From the NCBI GenBank assembly GCA_002499195.1, contig DAKS01000038.1:1-12243 (forward strand): a stretch of 12,243 bases of DNA, given 5' to 3'. The notes below the pieces were generated by a model, which ran no database searches, was not told where the DNA came from, and saw nothing but the letters and a program-made list of their open reading frames with translations. The stretch comes from Euryarchaeota archaeon UBA443 (lineage in GTDB: Archaea; Thermoplasmatota; Poseidoniia; Poseidoniales; Poseidoniaceae). Of the stretch, positions 1-7,147 are shown piece by piece. The number at the start of each line of letters is the position of its first letter. The first letter of the stretch is position 1. The translations under genes and the position numbers were made by a program.

Positions 1-90
1 TCTGAAGATACGCCTGGATTCTCCTTAGTTGTCGCTTCAGCAGCCATTGCAATGGCCGTCTTCGTTAATGCTCGAAGAGAAGAAGAATGA
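1..90 (+). CDS. C-terminal end of a surface protein with a PGF-CTERM-like sorting tail (5' partial)
   Basis: Frame 1 is open from the window edge to a TGA at 88-90 and gives 29 residues. They read SEDTPGF, then about 15 small or hydrophobic residues (residues 8-22), then a basic tail with Arg-Arg followed by three Glu. This three-part pattern (PGF, transmembrane helix, Arg cluster) is that of PGF-CTERM surface proteins, which archaeosortase A processes and anchors in archaea. The rest of the protein lies outside the window, so its function cannot be given. Its stop is 4 bp from the stop of the convergent histidyl-tRNA synthetase gene. The tail differs from the textbook form in ending with acidic residues after the Arg pair. 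An ordinary C-terminal membrane anchor is the alternative. Confidence 0.7.
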   Translation, partial: SEDTPGFSLVVASAAIAMAVFVNARREEE

Positions 91-96
91 TTCTTC
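82..96. other. Short perfect inverted repeat across the convergent stop codons
   Basis: Bases 82-87 (GAAGAA) and 91-96 (TTCTTC) are perfect complements around a 3-base loop that is the TGA stop of the left gene. The right arm overlaps the stop of the convergent histidyl-tRNA synthetase gene. It could form a small hairpin in either transcript, but it is A/T-rich and no T-run follows on either side, so a terminator role is weak. The GAA repeats also encode Glu-Glu at the protein tail, which may fully explain the left arm. Confidence 0.25.
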
Positions 97-1429
97 AAGC
101 GTTCAATGCTGAAAGGATTGATTCCGTATTGAGAGCAACTGGAAGTTGTTCTCCATCTGCAAGTCGCTTGACTGTTGCTTGACCTTGTTCGAGATCTCTT
201 GGACCTACGACCAATGCATAACTTGAACCAATACTATCTGCCCAACCCATGGCTTTGCCAATCTTTCTCGAGCGTAGTTCAATCTCAACACGTACGCCTG
301 ATGCTCGTAATTCTCTTACTAAATCAAGGACTTCTGATGAGTCAATATTGAATGGGATTATTGCAAGAAGTGGAGTTTCATCGTTTTGACCAGGAACGAC
401 TTCATCTCGTCCTTCTGCAGCAGCTTGTGCTTCCAAGGCAAGAAGGACTCGATCAAATCCTAGACCAAATCCACAACATGGGTCAAGGTCTGCAAGTCCA
501 AACAGATGAAGCAGTTTGTAGGAGCCTCCTCCAAGGACTTGCCCTTCCCCACCAAGTTCTGGAACATGGACTTCAAACACTGTTCCTGTGTAATAATCGA
601 GTCCACGGGCAACGGTAAGATTGACTGAAAGAGATGGTGGTGCAGGAGCGAGTTGCCCAATGGAATTGAGTGTTGATTCAAGATCATCCAATGCTTCTAG
701 AGAAACTCCATCCATTGTCGACAGAAGTTCACGTGCTGTTGCAATCGTTTCTTGTCCACCTTTCAATTCAGAAAGTTGTTGTAATGGTGCGATGAAATCC
801 GATGAAATGGATTGTGTTTCGAACAATTTTCGAAGTCCATCGAAGTCTGATTTATCGAGAAAGCGCATTGCAGATGCAAGTGGTGGTTCACCGGCTTCGG
901 ATGTATCGCTGAGTCCAATACCAGTAAGGACTTGCTTTAGAACTCCTACATGGCCGATACGTAACTCCCAATTCTTGAGACCGGCTTCATTGAGCATATT
1001 GATTGCAAGAGCAATAACTTCGGCTTCGACAAGAGGTCCAGTAGCACCTATCAGTTCGACTCCGTATTGGTAGAACTCTCGATAGCGTCCTTTCTTGAAT
1101 TCCTCATATCGGAAACATTGTCCAAAGTAAGAGAGCCGTAGTGGTTTGGTTTCGTTGCGAAGTTCTTCAGCGACCATACGCATTACTGGTGCGGTTAATT
1201 CGGGACGTAGTGTAAGGTCTCTCTCCCCTTTATCTTGGAATGCATAGAGTTGGGAAACAACACCTGGTCCTGACTTAGCAGTGAACAAATCAAGCGATTC
1301 AAACATCGGTGTTTGGACTCGAGAAAATCCATGACGACGGGCCTGTTCTTCTAGAAGCGATTCGAAGGCAAGTCGTCGTTTCATTTCCGCTGGTCCGAAA
1401 TCACGCGTACCTCTTGGACGTTGGACCAT
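95..1429 (-). CDS. hisS: Histidyl-tRNA synthetase
   Basis: Class II aminoacyl-tRNA synthetase (444 aa) that charges tRNA-His with histidine in the cytoplasm. The N-terminus has the family's RPRGTRDF start (residues 4-11). TLRPE at 73-77 and the motif 2 region with FRYE (106-109) and the downstream REFYQ (117-121) follow. The histidine-specific HisA motif RGLDYYTGTVFEV is at 275-287, and motif 3 GFGLGFDR at 319-326. From about residue 354 comes the anticodon-binding domain. All catalytic elements are present and the length is normal. The ATG at 1427-1429 is chosen because it puts the conserved RGTRDF block at the usual distance from the N-terminus. The gene lies 82 bp downstream of the small coiled-coil gene on the same strand, so it may be read through from the peptidase operon or have its own promoter. 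I see no clear TATA element in that gap. Confidence 0.97.
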   Translation of the reverse strand: MVQRPRGTRDFGPAEMKRRLAFESLLEEQARRHGFSRVQTPMFESLDLFTAKSGPGVVSQLYAFQDKGERDLTLRPELTAPVMRMVAEELRNETKPLRLSYFGQCFRYEEFKKGRYREFYQYGVELIGATGPLVEAEVIALAINMLNEAGLKNWELRIGHVGVLKQVLTGIGLSDTSEAGEPPLASAMRFLDKSDFDGLRKLFETQSISSDFIAPLQQLSELKGGQETIATARELLSTMDGVSLEALDDLESTLNSIGQLAPAPPSLSVNLTVARGLDYYTGTVFEVHVPELGGEGQVLGGGSYKLLHLFGLADLDPCCGFGLGFDRVLLALEAQAAAEGRDEVVPGQNDETPLLAIIPFNIDSSEVLDLVRELRASGVRVEIELRSRKIGKAMGWADSIGSSYALVVGPRDLEQGQATVKRLADGEQLPVALNTESILSALNA

Positions 1430-1511
1430 GAACCTTCGAGTAGCACTCCCCTCTAATGCCCTTCGCTTGAAAAACGGTTTAGCGGGTCTTCTAGCAAGTT
1501 ACTCCAATCGT

Positions 1512-2075
1512 TCATTCCTCTGATGAGATATCAGGCAGTGATGGAGCATGAGGAAGTTCAGGATGTGGGGTTTCTTCCATTTCCTCTGATTCAGCAATAC
1601 GTTTGAGACGATCAACAAGTTCCCAATCTGGCTCTTCCAGTTCGTTATCAGATTGTTCTGATCCATCCCACGCATCTTGACGAACTTCAACAAGATCTGG
1701 GATGTTATCAACATCTGAATCATCTGCATCCTCTATGATATCTGCTCCTGTTTGAGGAGCTGGTTCGGGTGCACCTCCAAGAGATTCGAACGCCTTTGCT
1801 ACAACCTTAGCATCGGGTGCTTTTCCAGACGATGATGCGGCTTCTCTCTTGATTTGAAAAACTGCTTTTTTCTCAGCTTCCTCCGCTTCACGACGCATTT
1901 GCATTTCAACTGATTCCCAGACCTTACGCTCCTTGCGCTTTTCTTCCTGTTCCTTTTGCCATTCTATTGCCGCTTCACTTGGTTTATCGTAACGTTTCCA
2001 GAACCATCGAGCAATGGCAATAAAGAGAAGGGAGACTACAAATCCTCCCAACAACCACTGGACGAGTGGTTCCAT
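1512..2075 (-). CDS. Hypothetical single-pass membrane protein with coiled coil and acidic tail
   Basis: I do not recognise a family in these 187 residues. One transmembrane helix lies at about residues 5-22 and is followed by the basic WKRYDK segment, which suggests the N-terminus is outside and the rest cytoplasmic. Residues about 34-78 are rich in Glu, Lys, Arg and Gln with a heptad-like pattern and should form a long charged helix or coiled coil. A low-complexity Ala/Pro/Ser linker (about 79-108) follows, then a strongly acidic C-terminal part (about 110-187). Within that part, WELVDRLKRIAESEE (151-165) looks like a short amphipathic helix. The gene begins 15 bp after the transporter gene and has its own strong ribosome binding site, so co-expression with the transporter is likely. 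A scaffold or transporter-accessory role is only a guess. No enzymatic motif is visible. Confidence 0.85.
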   Translation of the reverse strand: MEPLVQWLLGGFVVSLLFIAIARWFWKRYDKPSEAAIEWQKEQEEKRKERKVWESVEMQMRREAEEAEKKAVFQIKREAASSSGKAPDAKVVAKAFESLGGAPEPAPQTGADIIEDADDSDVDNIPDLVEVRQDAWDGSEQSDNELEEPDWELVDRLKRIAESEEMEETPHPELPHAPSLPDISSEE

Positions 2076-2082
2076 CGATATT

Positions 2083-2088
2083 CACCTC
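2083..2088 (-). promoter_or_regulatory. Ribosome binding site (GAGGTG) fixing the start of the coiled-coil gene
   Basis: Read on the minus strand this is GAGGTG, continuing to GAGGTGA, a direct match to the archaeal Shine-Dalgarno consensus. It lies 7 bases before the ATG at 2073-2075 and just after the transporter stop codon at 2091-2093. It supports the chosen start and separate initiation on a shared transcript. Confidence 0.8.
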
Positions 2089-2090
2089 AA

Positions 2091-3776
2091 TCAATCTGCA
2101 GTTTCTGCTACAAGTTCGCCTACTGGAACATCTTCGCCAAGAACGGTAATGAGTGGATCATCTCCACCCGGTAGCAATGAAATGTCAGCATCCGCTCCTT
2201 CTGGAACGTTACGATACAATGGTCGAGAGATCAATAATTTGTTCAGTGAAATGAACACGATAGCAACAACAGACCAGAAAGTAAGGATAATTCCAAGCCC
2301 TTTCGGATTACCAGGATTCCAAACATCTTCTGTATTCGCAATCATATCTCCAAAGTACGAGAGCATCAAGACGCTGAATAGAATCGGGAACGCTAGGTAA
2401 AGACACAAGTCCCACCATCGTCCAACTTCGATATCGTTGTCACCAGTATTGATGTAATCATCACGGAACGCGGATACACCTACTCCGAGATATCCTGCAA
2501 AGCCTGGAGGGGCCTTACCCAATTCAACTTCTTTCTTCCACTTGATGTATCCATACTTCCAAATTGAGAATGCTATGAACAATCCACTGAACATCAAACC
2601 GTAGCCCCAAATGTGATCTTGAACTTCAAGGAATTCAGGGAATGCTACTCCAGCAGCATCGAGTTTGACCCACATGATTGCTGATGGCAGTCCGAAGAAG
2701 AAGATCGCAATCGATGTGATGAGGACCGAGCGTTGTCGTTCATAACCATGATCGACGAAGTTTCGAACACACAATTCAACGGTTGAAATCATGGATGTAA
2801 TCGCCGCAAAAGACAGTGCTAAGAAGAAACCAGCCATCATCACGAAAGCACCTATCGCTCCACCAGGAGCTTGTGCAAAGACTTCAGGTAGTGCTAGGAA
2901 AGTGATGGCGGAGGATCCGTTGGTGACAGTTGCAAGAGGATCAGAGCTTACTGCAAAGATGGCGGATAGAACTGCTAATCCAGCAATGATGGAAATGCTA
3001 TTGTTGGCAAAGCCCATTGTGAATGCATTGAGAACAGTATCCTCATCCTTACGCATGTAAACCGCGTAAGTGATGGCCATGCCCATTCCTGCTGAACAGG
3101 ACCATGCTGATTGAGACAGACCATTGATCCAAACTTCAGGTTCTGAAAGCATCGCAGGATCGACTGTAAACATGAACAATGCTCCATCAAGACTACCATC
3201 GGATAGGTCCATCCACAATGAGAGGCCAAGGGTCATGAACAAAAGAACAAACAAAGATGTCATGAGGATGACGTTAACCTTCTCAATGGCCTTTGCACCC
3301 TTCCAAATTGCAAGAAGTGTAATGGCAATAACTAGGAATTGGAATGCAATAACCTGCAAAGGATTTTGCAAGAATGTGTTCCATACTTCGGTCGTATCAA
3401 CACCATCTCCTGTCAATCCACCCGAAATACCCAATTGGAAATACTTGAGGCACCATCCTGCTACAATTGCGTAGTAGAAACCAATGGCTGTTGAAATCCA
3501 AGCGGTCCACAACCCCATCCATGCAAATTTCTTTCCAGCAAATATACGGAATGTTCCGACCGTACCTGTTCGAGATCGCTTACCCATAGCAAATTCAGCA
3601 ATAACAAGTGGAATCGACCAAATGAATAGGAAAATCACCCATGGAATGAGGAAGGTTCCTCCACCATTTGCACCAACCATTCGCGGAAAACGCCAAATGT
3701 TACCTGTACCGATAGCTGCTCCAATAGAAGCGAAAATAAGGCCAAGGCGGCCTGAAAACTGGTCACTTTGCCCCAT
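2091..3776 (-). CDS. Sodium-dependent transporter, neurotransmitter:sodium symporter (NSS/SNF) family
   Basis: LeuT-fold secondary transporter (561 aa) with about 12 membrane helices. Prokaryotic members import amino acids with Na+. Helix 1 carries GAAIGTGNIWRFP (19-31), containing the unwound binding segment and the Na1 Asn26. NGGGTF (37-42) is the family signature. Helix 6 has AITYAVY (234-240), and helix 8 carries the Na2 residues Ala324, Thr327 and Ser328. By hand alignment with LeuT, the chloride-site positions Gln250, Thr254 and Glu290 are Gln222, Ser226 and Ser262, as in chloride-dependent carriers, but Tyr47 is Trp46. The loop between helices 10 and 11 is long (about 409-452), and a soluble acidic tail of about 40 residues ends the protein, making it longer than most bacterial relatives. 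The gene starts 9 bp after the carboxypeptidase stop, which suggests uptake of the released amino acids. The substrate cannot be read from the sequence. Confidence 0.95.
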   Translation of the reverse strand: MGQSDQFSGRLGLIFASIGAAIGTGNIWRFPRMVGANGGGTFLIPWVIFLFIWSIPLVIAEFAMGKRSRTGTVGTFRIFAGKKFAWMGLWTAWISTAIGFYYAIVAGWCLKYFQLGISGGLTGDGVDTTEVWNTFLQNPLQVIAFQFLVIAITLLAIWKGAKAIEKVNVILMTSLFVLLFMTLGLSLWMDLSDGSLDGALFMFTVDPAMLSEPEVWINGLSQSAWSCSAGMGMAITYAVYMRKDEDTVLNAFTMGFANNSISIIAGLAVLSAIFAVSSDPLATVTNGSSAITFLALPEVFAQAPGGAIGAFVMMAGFFLALSFAAITSMISTVELCVRNFVDHGYERQRSVLITSIAIFFFGLPSAIMWVKLDAAGVAFPEFLEVQDHIWGYGLMFSGLFIAFSIWKYGYIKWKKEVELGKAPPGFAGYLGVGVSAFRDDYINTGDNDIEVGRWWDLCLYLAFPILFSVLMLSYFGDMIANTEDVWNPGNPKGLGIILTFWSVVAIVFISLNKLLISRPLYRNVPEGADADISLLPGGDDPLITVLGEDVPVGELVAETAD

Positions 3777-3783
3777 ATGATCG

Positions 3784-3787
3784 CCTC
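3784..3787 (-). promoter_or_regulatory. Ribosome binding site of the transporter overlapping the peptidase stop codon
   Basis: On the minus strand the sequence is TGAGGCGATCAT followed by ATG. The TGA is the carboxypeptidase stop (3786-3788), and the same bases begin GAGGCGATC, one mismatch from the archaeal consensus GAGGTGATC. GAGG ends 7 bases before the start codon. The overlap suggests that translation of the two genes is coupled. Confidence 0.8.
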
Positions 3788-5951
3788 AGACAACCTCTGC
3801 GTCAATCGTTTCATTATCACTGAGCATCAGCCTCAGACAGGCCCCTAACCCGCCCCAAACTGCACCTGCAATAATAACGAAAAGGAACAACGAACTCGCA
3901 AGATTACCATAGGCAGATCTGTATTCAATTCCAAGTTCGAAATACGAACCATCCGCAGGATAGATTGATTCCGATCCACTCAGGGTCGTGATTTGTGCCT
4001 TGTAGTGCAGTTTTCCTGTCGCAGATTCAGATACAGGAATCTCTGCCCGAAGGATTGTACCATTACCTTCAGTAGTTGTGCATGCTTCATCAACTCGCTC
4101 AACTTGAACCGATTCCCACGGAGTTGTTGCCCATTCACGAGGACCATAATCGGATTGAAGTCGGCTCGGTTTAACCATTCGGTACTTGACAAAACTGTTG
4201 GTTTCACTGTATGGGAACTGATTTGAGACGCATACGTCGATTGGGATGTCACCTGATTCTGGGACATCAACATCTGTTGGAAGGAAGAGGTAGTTCTGTT
4301 GAGAGATGTTCTCCATTGCAAGGTTAGCGCGTTCACGCGGGTTGTCAGCAATCTCGAGAACGTAGAATGGAACTCCGACGTTTCGTACCGCAATGTGATT
4401 CACATCTTCTGGTTGCTGATGAAAGGCGGTCCCGATCTCCATTGTGTAACAATACGCATCGTGAACTCCATATTGCCAATCGCAGTAATCACCCGTGGTA
4501 GGATACAGATCACTGCTCTGCATGTTTGTGTAATCTGTCATCTCGGCCATCTGATCACCGTGATAGATGAGTTGTTGATGATCTGGGGTTTCACATCCTG
4601 TGCAGTGTCCCCATGGGTAGAGAACGAGTTCTGAGAAGGAGTGCCATGAGAGAGTCATCTTAAAGTCGGATGCAAGGTTGTTATCATCATCGTTCATTTC
4701 GGTTAAATCCTGAACAAAGAGCGTTTCAGGCTCACTGTTTCCACCAGCCCAGTCTTCATCCAATTGACCATCGTTATCGTCATCCTCGCCATCGACGTTG
4801 TCTTCGTTGACGAAGCCATCTCCATCGTTATCCGTTGTATCGTATGGCCCAGTATACACATCGTTGTTTGTGATACCTGCTTGTTCATCTTCAGCAGGGG
4901 TGCATGTACCTGGGACAAGTGGTACTGTGGCGCCCAATGGCCATCCCCACTCAAACTGGAAGTTTCTGTTTAAATCGACTCCATCACAGTCCTCATCGAC
5001 TTCTTCATTGAAATCTGGCAATGGTTGAGGCCCGTTGTTTCGTAGGTTCTTTCTCCATCCTCCTGTTGGACAGGTTTCCCATGCGTTTTCTCCACAGAAT
5101 TCTTCTCGATCGTATCGGTTTCCATCGACGTTGAGCATCGGTACGAGGTAAATTTCTCGTGTGTTGACAAGGTCCGTGAGTTGTTGTTCTGAAAAGTCCT
5201 CATCGACCCCAAGGTCACCTGGTCCACATGGGTTTCCATCTCCATTCGAATCTTGGTATTCGGCTGCGAGAGACAAACAATCTCCATCGTCATCGAGAAT
5301 TCCATCACCGTTTGAATCGCCCCATGGGTCTTCATCGACCAATCCATCACCATCGTTGTCAACACCAACCGAGCCGTAGTAATGAGCAAGCATCTCGAGG
5401 AACATCATTGGAACTTCATAAGACATCCATTCTCGAGCATGGAAATTTCCAACCATTTGTACATCTGGTATATCCTCGTAGTTTCCACAATCACCAACGA
5501 AATCGTTGCATTCACCGCCAAAAACACCCTCGAGGTCTTCTCCACCGCCAGTTATTTTCATCCAAGGAGAGGGATGACTGTAATGATGGCCTTTGTAACT
5601 GTCTGCTGTCATTTCGACATCGCGTGCATTGATGCCTCCATTGAGTCCTTCATGGAAGGACATGATCTCGACATCTTGCCCTTGATAGGAGTAGGATTGT
5701 TCGGCGAGCTGTAGCATTCGTTGTCGCATGCTATCATAGTCGTGATATTGCTTGAATTGGATACGATCGTCACCGCCCCAAGGATGGACATTGTTGGCAT
5801 AGTCTTCACTCCAAATACCCTCAGGGGTATTTCCAGACTCGTTTTCTTCGAACGAAGTAGCCACTGTTGATGACACTGAAGTAAGCATCAGTGGCATCAT
5901 GAGCAAGAAAATTGCGACTAAGGCTGAGCGTTGACGACGTGTGGACGACAT
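3786..5951 (-). CDS. Secreted, membrane-anchored M14 zinc carboxypeptidase with calcium-type Asp-rich loops
   Basis: Metallocarboxypeptidase (721 aa) that should remove C-terminal residues from peptides outside the cell. A signal peptide covers about residues 1-31 (basic SSTRRQR then a hydrophobic core). The catalytic set is complete: HAREW with zinc ligands His171 and Glu174, substrate Arg300 in WRKN, DLNRN (Asn328, Arg329), zinc ligand His436 in SWHSFSELVLYPWG, and the general base Glu505 in YTMEIGT. Asp-rich EF-hand or thrombospondin-3-like loops (about 197-224, 234-250 and 372-400) are inserted between these motifs, so the catalytic region is much longer than the usual 300 or so residues. 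A probable beta-rich domain (about 556-680) and one transmembrane helix (about 685-708) follow, with a short acidic tail. The reading frame extends upstream to a TTG at 6002, but the ATG at 5949-5951 is preferred because it directly begins the signal peptide. It is the first gene of the minus-strand operon. Confidence 0.93.
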   Translation of the reverse strand: MSSTRRQRSALVAIFLLMMPLMLTSVSSTVATSFEENESGNTPEGIWSEDYANNVHPWGGDDRIQFKQYHDYDSMRQRMLQLAEQSYSYQGQDVEIMSFHEGLNGGINARDVEMTADSYKGHHYSHPSPWMKITGGGEDLEGVFGGECNDFVGDCGNYEDIPDVQMVGNFHAREWMSYEVPMMFLEMLAHYYGSVGVDNDGDGLVDEDPWGDSNGDGILDDDGDCLSLAAEYQDSNGDGNPCGPGDLGVDEDFSEQQLTDLVNTREIYLVPMLNVDGNRYDREEFCGENAWETCPTGGWRKNLRNNGPQPLPDFNEEVDEDCDGVDLNRNFQFEWGWPLGATVPLVPGTCTPAEDEQAGITNNDVYTGPYDTTDNDGDGFVNEDNVDGEDDDNDGQLDEDWAGGNSEPETLFVQDLTEMNDDDNNLASDFKMTLSWHSFSELVLYPWGHCTGCETPDHQQLIYHGDQMAEMTDYTNMQSSDLYPTTGDYCDWQYGVHDAYCYTMEIGTAFHQQPEDVNHIAVRNVGVPFYVLEIADNPRERANLAMENISQQNYLFLPTDVDVPESGDIPIDVCVSNQFPYSETNSFVKYRMVKPSRLQSDYGPREWATTPWESVQVERVDEACTTTEGNGTILRAEIPVSESATGKLHYKAQITTLSGSESIYPADGSYFELGIEYRSAYGNLASSLFLFVIIAGAVWGGLGACLRLMLSDNETIDAEVV

Positions 5952-6052
5952 GCTATCGTTCCGGCCACATACTTCCCACACTTGAAACTCTCGCGGAAAC
6001 AAAATTCTCTAGTAAAGGAAAAAGCCTTGAAGAAAAGGTCTCAGGATAGGGC
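5952..6052. promoter_or_regulatory. Divergent intergenic spacer, probable promoter region
   Basis: This 101-bp gap separates the starts of the carboxypeptidase (minus) and the MscS-type channel (plus), so promoters for both should lie here. The A/T-rich stretch GGAAACAAAATTCT (5995-6008) sits about 45-60 bp upstream of both start codons and is the most TATA/BRE-like segment, but it is not a convincing match. No clear inverted repeat was found. The channel gene has only a weak purine-rich ribosome binding site (AGGATAGG, 6043-6050). Confidence 0.4.
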
Positions 6053-7147
6053 ATGGGCCTATATGATAATTTGACCTATGAAAGCGATGAAATATTCGGC
6101 TTTTCACAATCAACACTTCTGCTCTTCGGAACGATTTTTGTCATTGCATTCATACTCCGATTGATTGTCAGTAAGACTTCTCATGGCTTCTTTGGAACCA
6201 TCGTTCGTAATGATACGATTCGCCAAAAAACGGTTAAGAAAGGTGACAAGGCACTCGGAAATGTTGCAGGTTTTGCCTTTGCATTAGTGATGATTAACAT
6301 TCTTGTTGATGAACGGAGTCAAAACGCAAACATCGTTATTCCTTCATGGGCAGAATATATCCCATCTGTGCTTCAATTCGTTCTTGTTATCTCGATTGTA
6401 ATATGGGCATTTCGTCTTGTCAACCTCGTTTACGACCTTGTCAAATTCCTCGACAAAGACGATGAACTAGATGGGACAGAAAAGACCCTCATCTCAGCAC
6501 TTGAAAGTGTACTTCGATTCGTCATAGTCTTCGTTGGATCTATCTTTGTTGCAGATGCCCTCGGATTTGAACTGACTTCACTTCTTGCTGGATTAGGAAT
6601 CTCCGGATTGGCACTCGCACTTGCTGCAAAGGATAGCATCTCGAACTTCTTTGGAGCTATAACGGTCCTACTCGATCGTCCATTCAAAGTCGGCGATTGG
6701 GTCATTGTCGGAACATCTGAAGGTGAAGTCATTGAAATCAATCTACGAACCACGCTGGTTCGAACCTCAGTCGATACCATCATCACAATTCCAAACGCAA
6801 ATCTCGTCAGCATCCCTGTAGAAAACTGGGGTAAGCGTCGATGGCGTCGATGGCAATCCATGGTCCACCTCGATATCAACTCTGATCCAGAAAAGGTCGA
6901 ATCCTTCTGCCAACGTTCACTTGAATTGATTCAAAAACATGATTCGACGACAAAGGAAGATGCGTCTTGGTGTAGCATTAATACAATTTCAGCACAATCC
7001 ATTGACATTGAACTCAACTTGTATTGGAACGTTGATTCATCGATTGCTGAACGCAAGGCGCGTGAGTCACTCATCATCGATTTGATGGAACTTGCAAAAG
7101 AATTAGATCTATCATTCTATGACGGAAGAATCCGTCAACAACGATGA
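6053..7147 (+). CDS. mscS: MscS-family small-conductance mechanosensitive channel
   Basis: Channel protein (364 aa) that opens under membrane tension and releases solutes during osmotic downshock. The N-terminal half has about four hydrophobic helices (about 20-40, 68-85, 104-130 and 150-170). The pore-lining helix follows, with the Ala/Gly-rich GLGISGLALALAAKDSISNF (180-199). Next is the family signature LLDRPFKVGDWV (206-217), which starts the cytoplasmic beta domain, and IPNANLVSIPVENWG (246-260), the usual ITIPN-type element. The C-terminal alpha/beta domain runs to about 360. With one or two extra N-terminal helices it is somewhat larger than E. coli MscS (286 aa). The gene is monocistronic in this window: it is divergent from the peptidase, and its stop codon directly abuts the stop of the next, convergent gene. 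Which paralogue group it belongs to cannot be told from sequence alone. Confidence 0.95.
   Translation: MGLYDNLTYESDEIFGFSQSTLLLFGTIFVIAFILRLIVSKTSHGFFGTIVRNDTIRQKTVKKGDKALGNVAGFAFALVMINILVDERSQNANIVIPSWAEYIPSVLQFVLVISIVIWAFRLVNLVYDLVKFLDKDDELDGTEKTLISALESVLRFVIVFVGSIFVADALGFELTSLLAGLGISGLALALAAKDSISNFFGAITVLLDRPFKVGDWVIVGTSEGEVIEINLRTTLVRTSVDTIITIPNANLVSIPVENWGKRRWRRWQSMVHLDINSDPEKVESFCQRSLELIQKHDSTTKEDASWCSINTISAQSIDIELNLYWNVDSSIAERKARESLIIDLMELAKELDLSFYDGRIRQQR

Noticed and set aside
621..1073. Long + strand open frame antisense to hisS
   Set aside because: Its composition is Ser/Arg-rich as expected from reading the opposite strand of a real gene, and hisS is intact with all its motifs through this region.
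1430..1511. RNA gene or riboswitch in the gap before hisS
   Set aside because: The 82 bases show no tRNA-like cloverleaf, no strong stem, and no recognised leader motif.
4703..5632. Several overlapping open frames on both strands across the Asp-rich part of the carboxypeptidase
   Set aside because: They arise from the repetitive GAT/GAC-rich codons of the calcium-type loops read in other frames. They have low-complexity composition, lack ribosome binding sites and match no family.
5952..6002. Upstream extension of the carboxypeptidase to a TTG codon at 6002
   Set aside because: The 17 added residues precede a typical signal peptide and show no secretory character, TTG is a rarer start, and the extension would use up half of the divergent promoter gap. 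The ATG at 5949-5951 is the better start.
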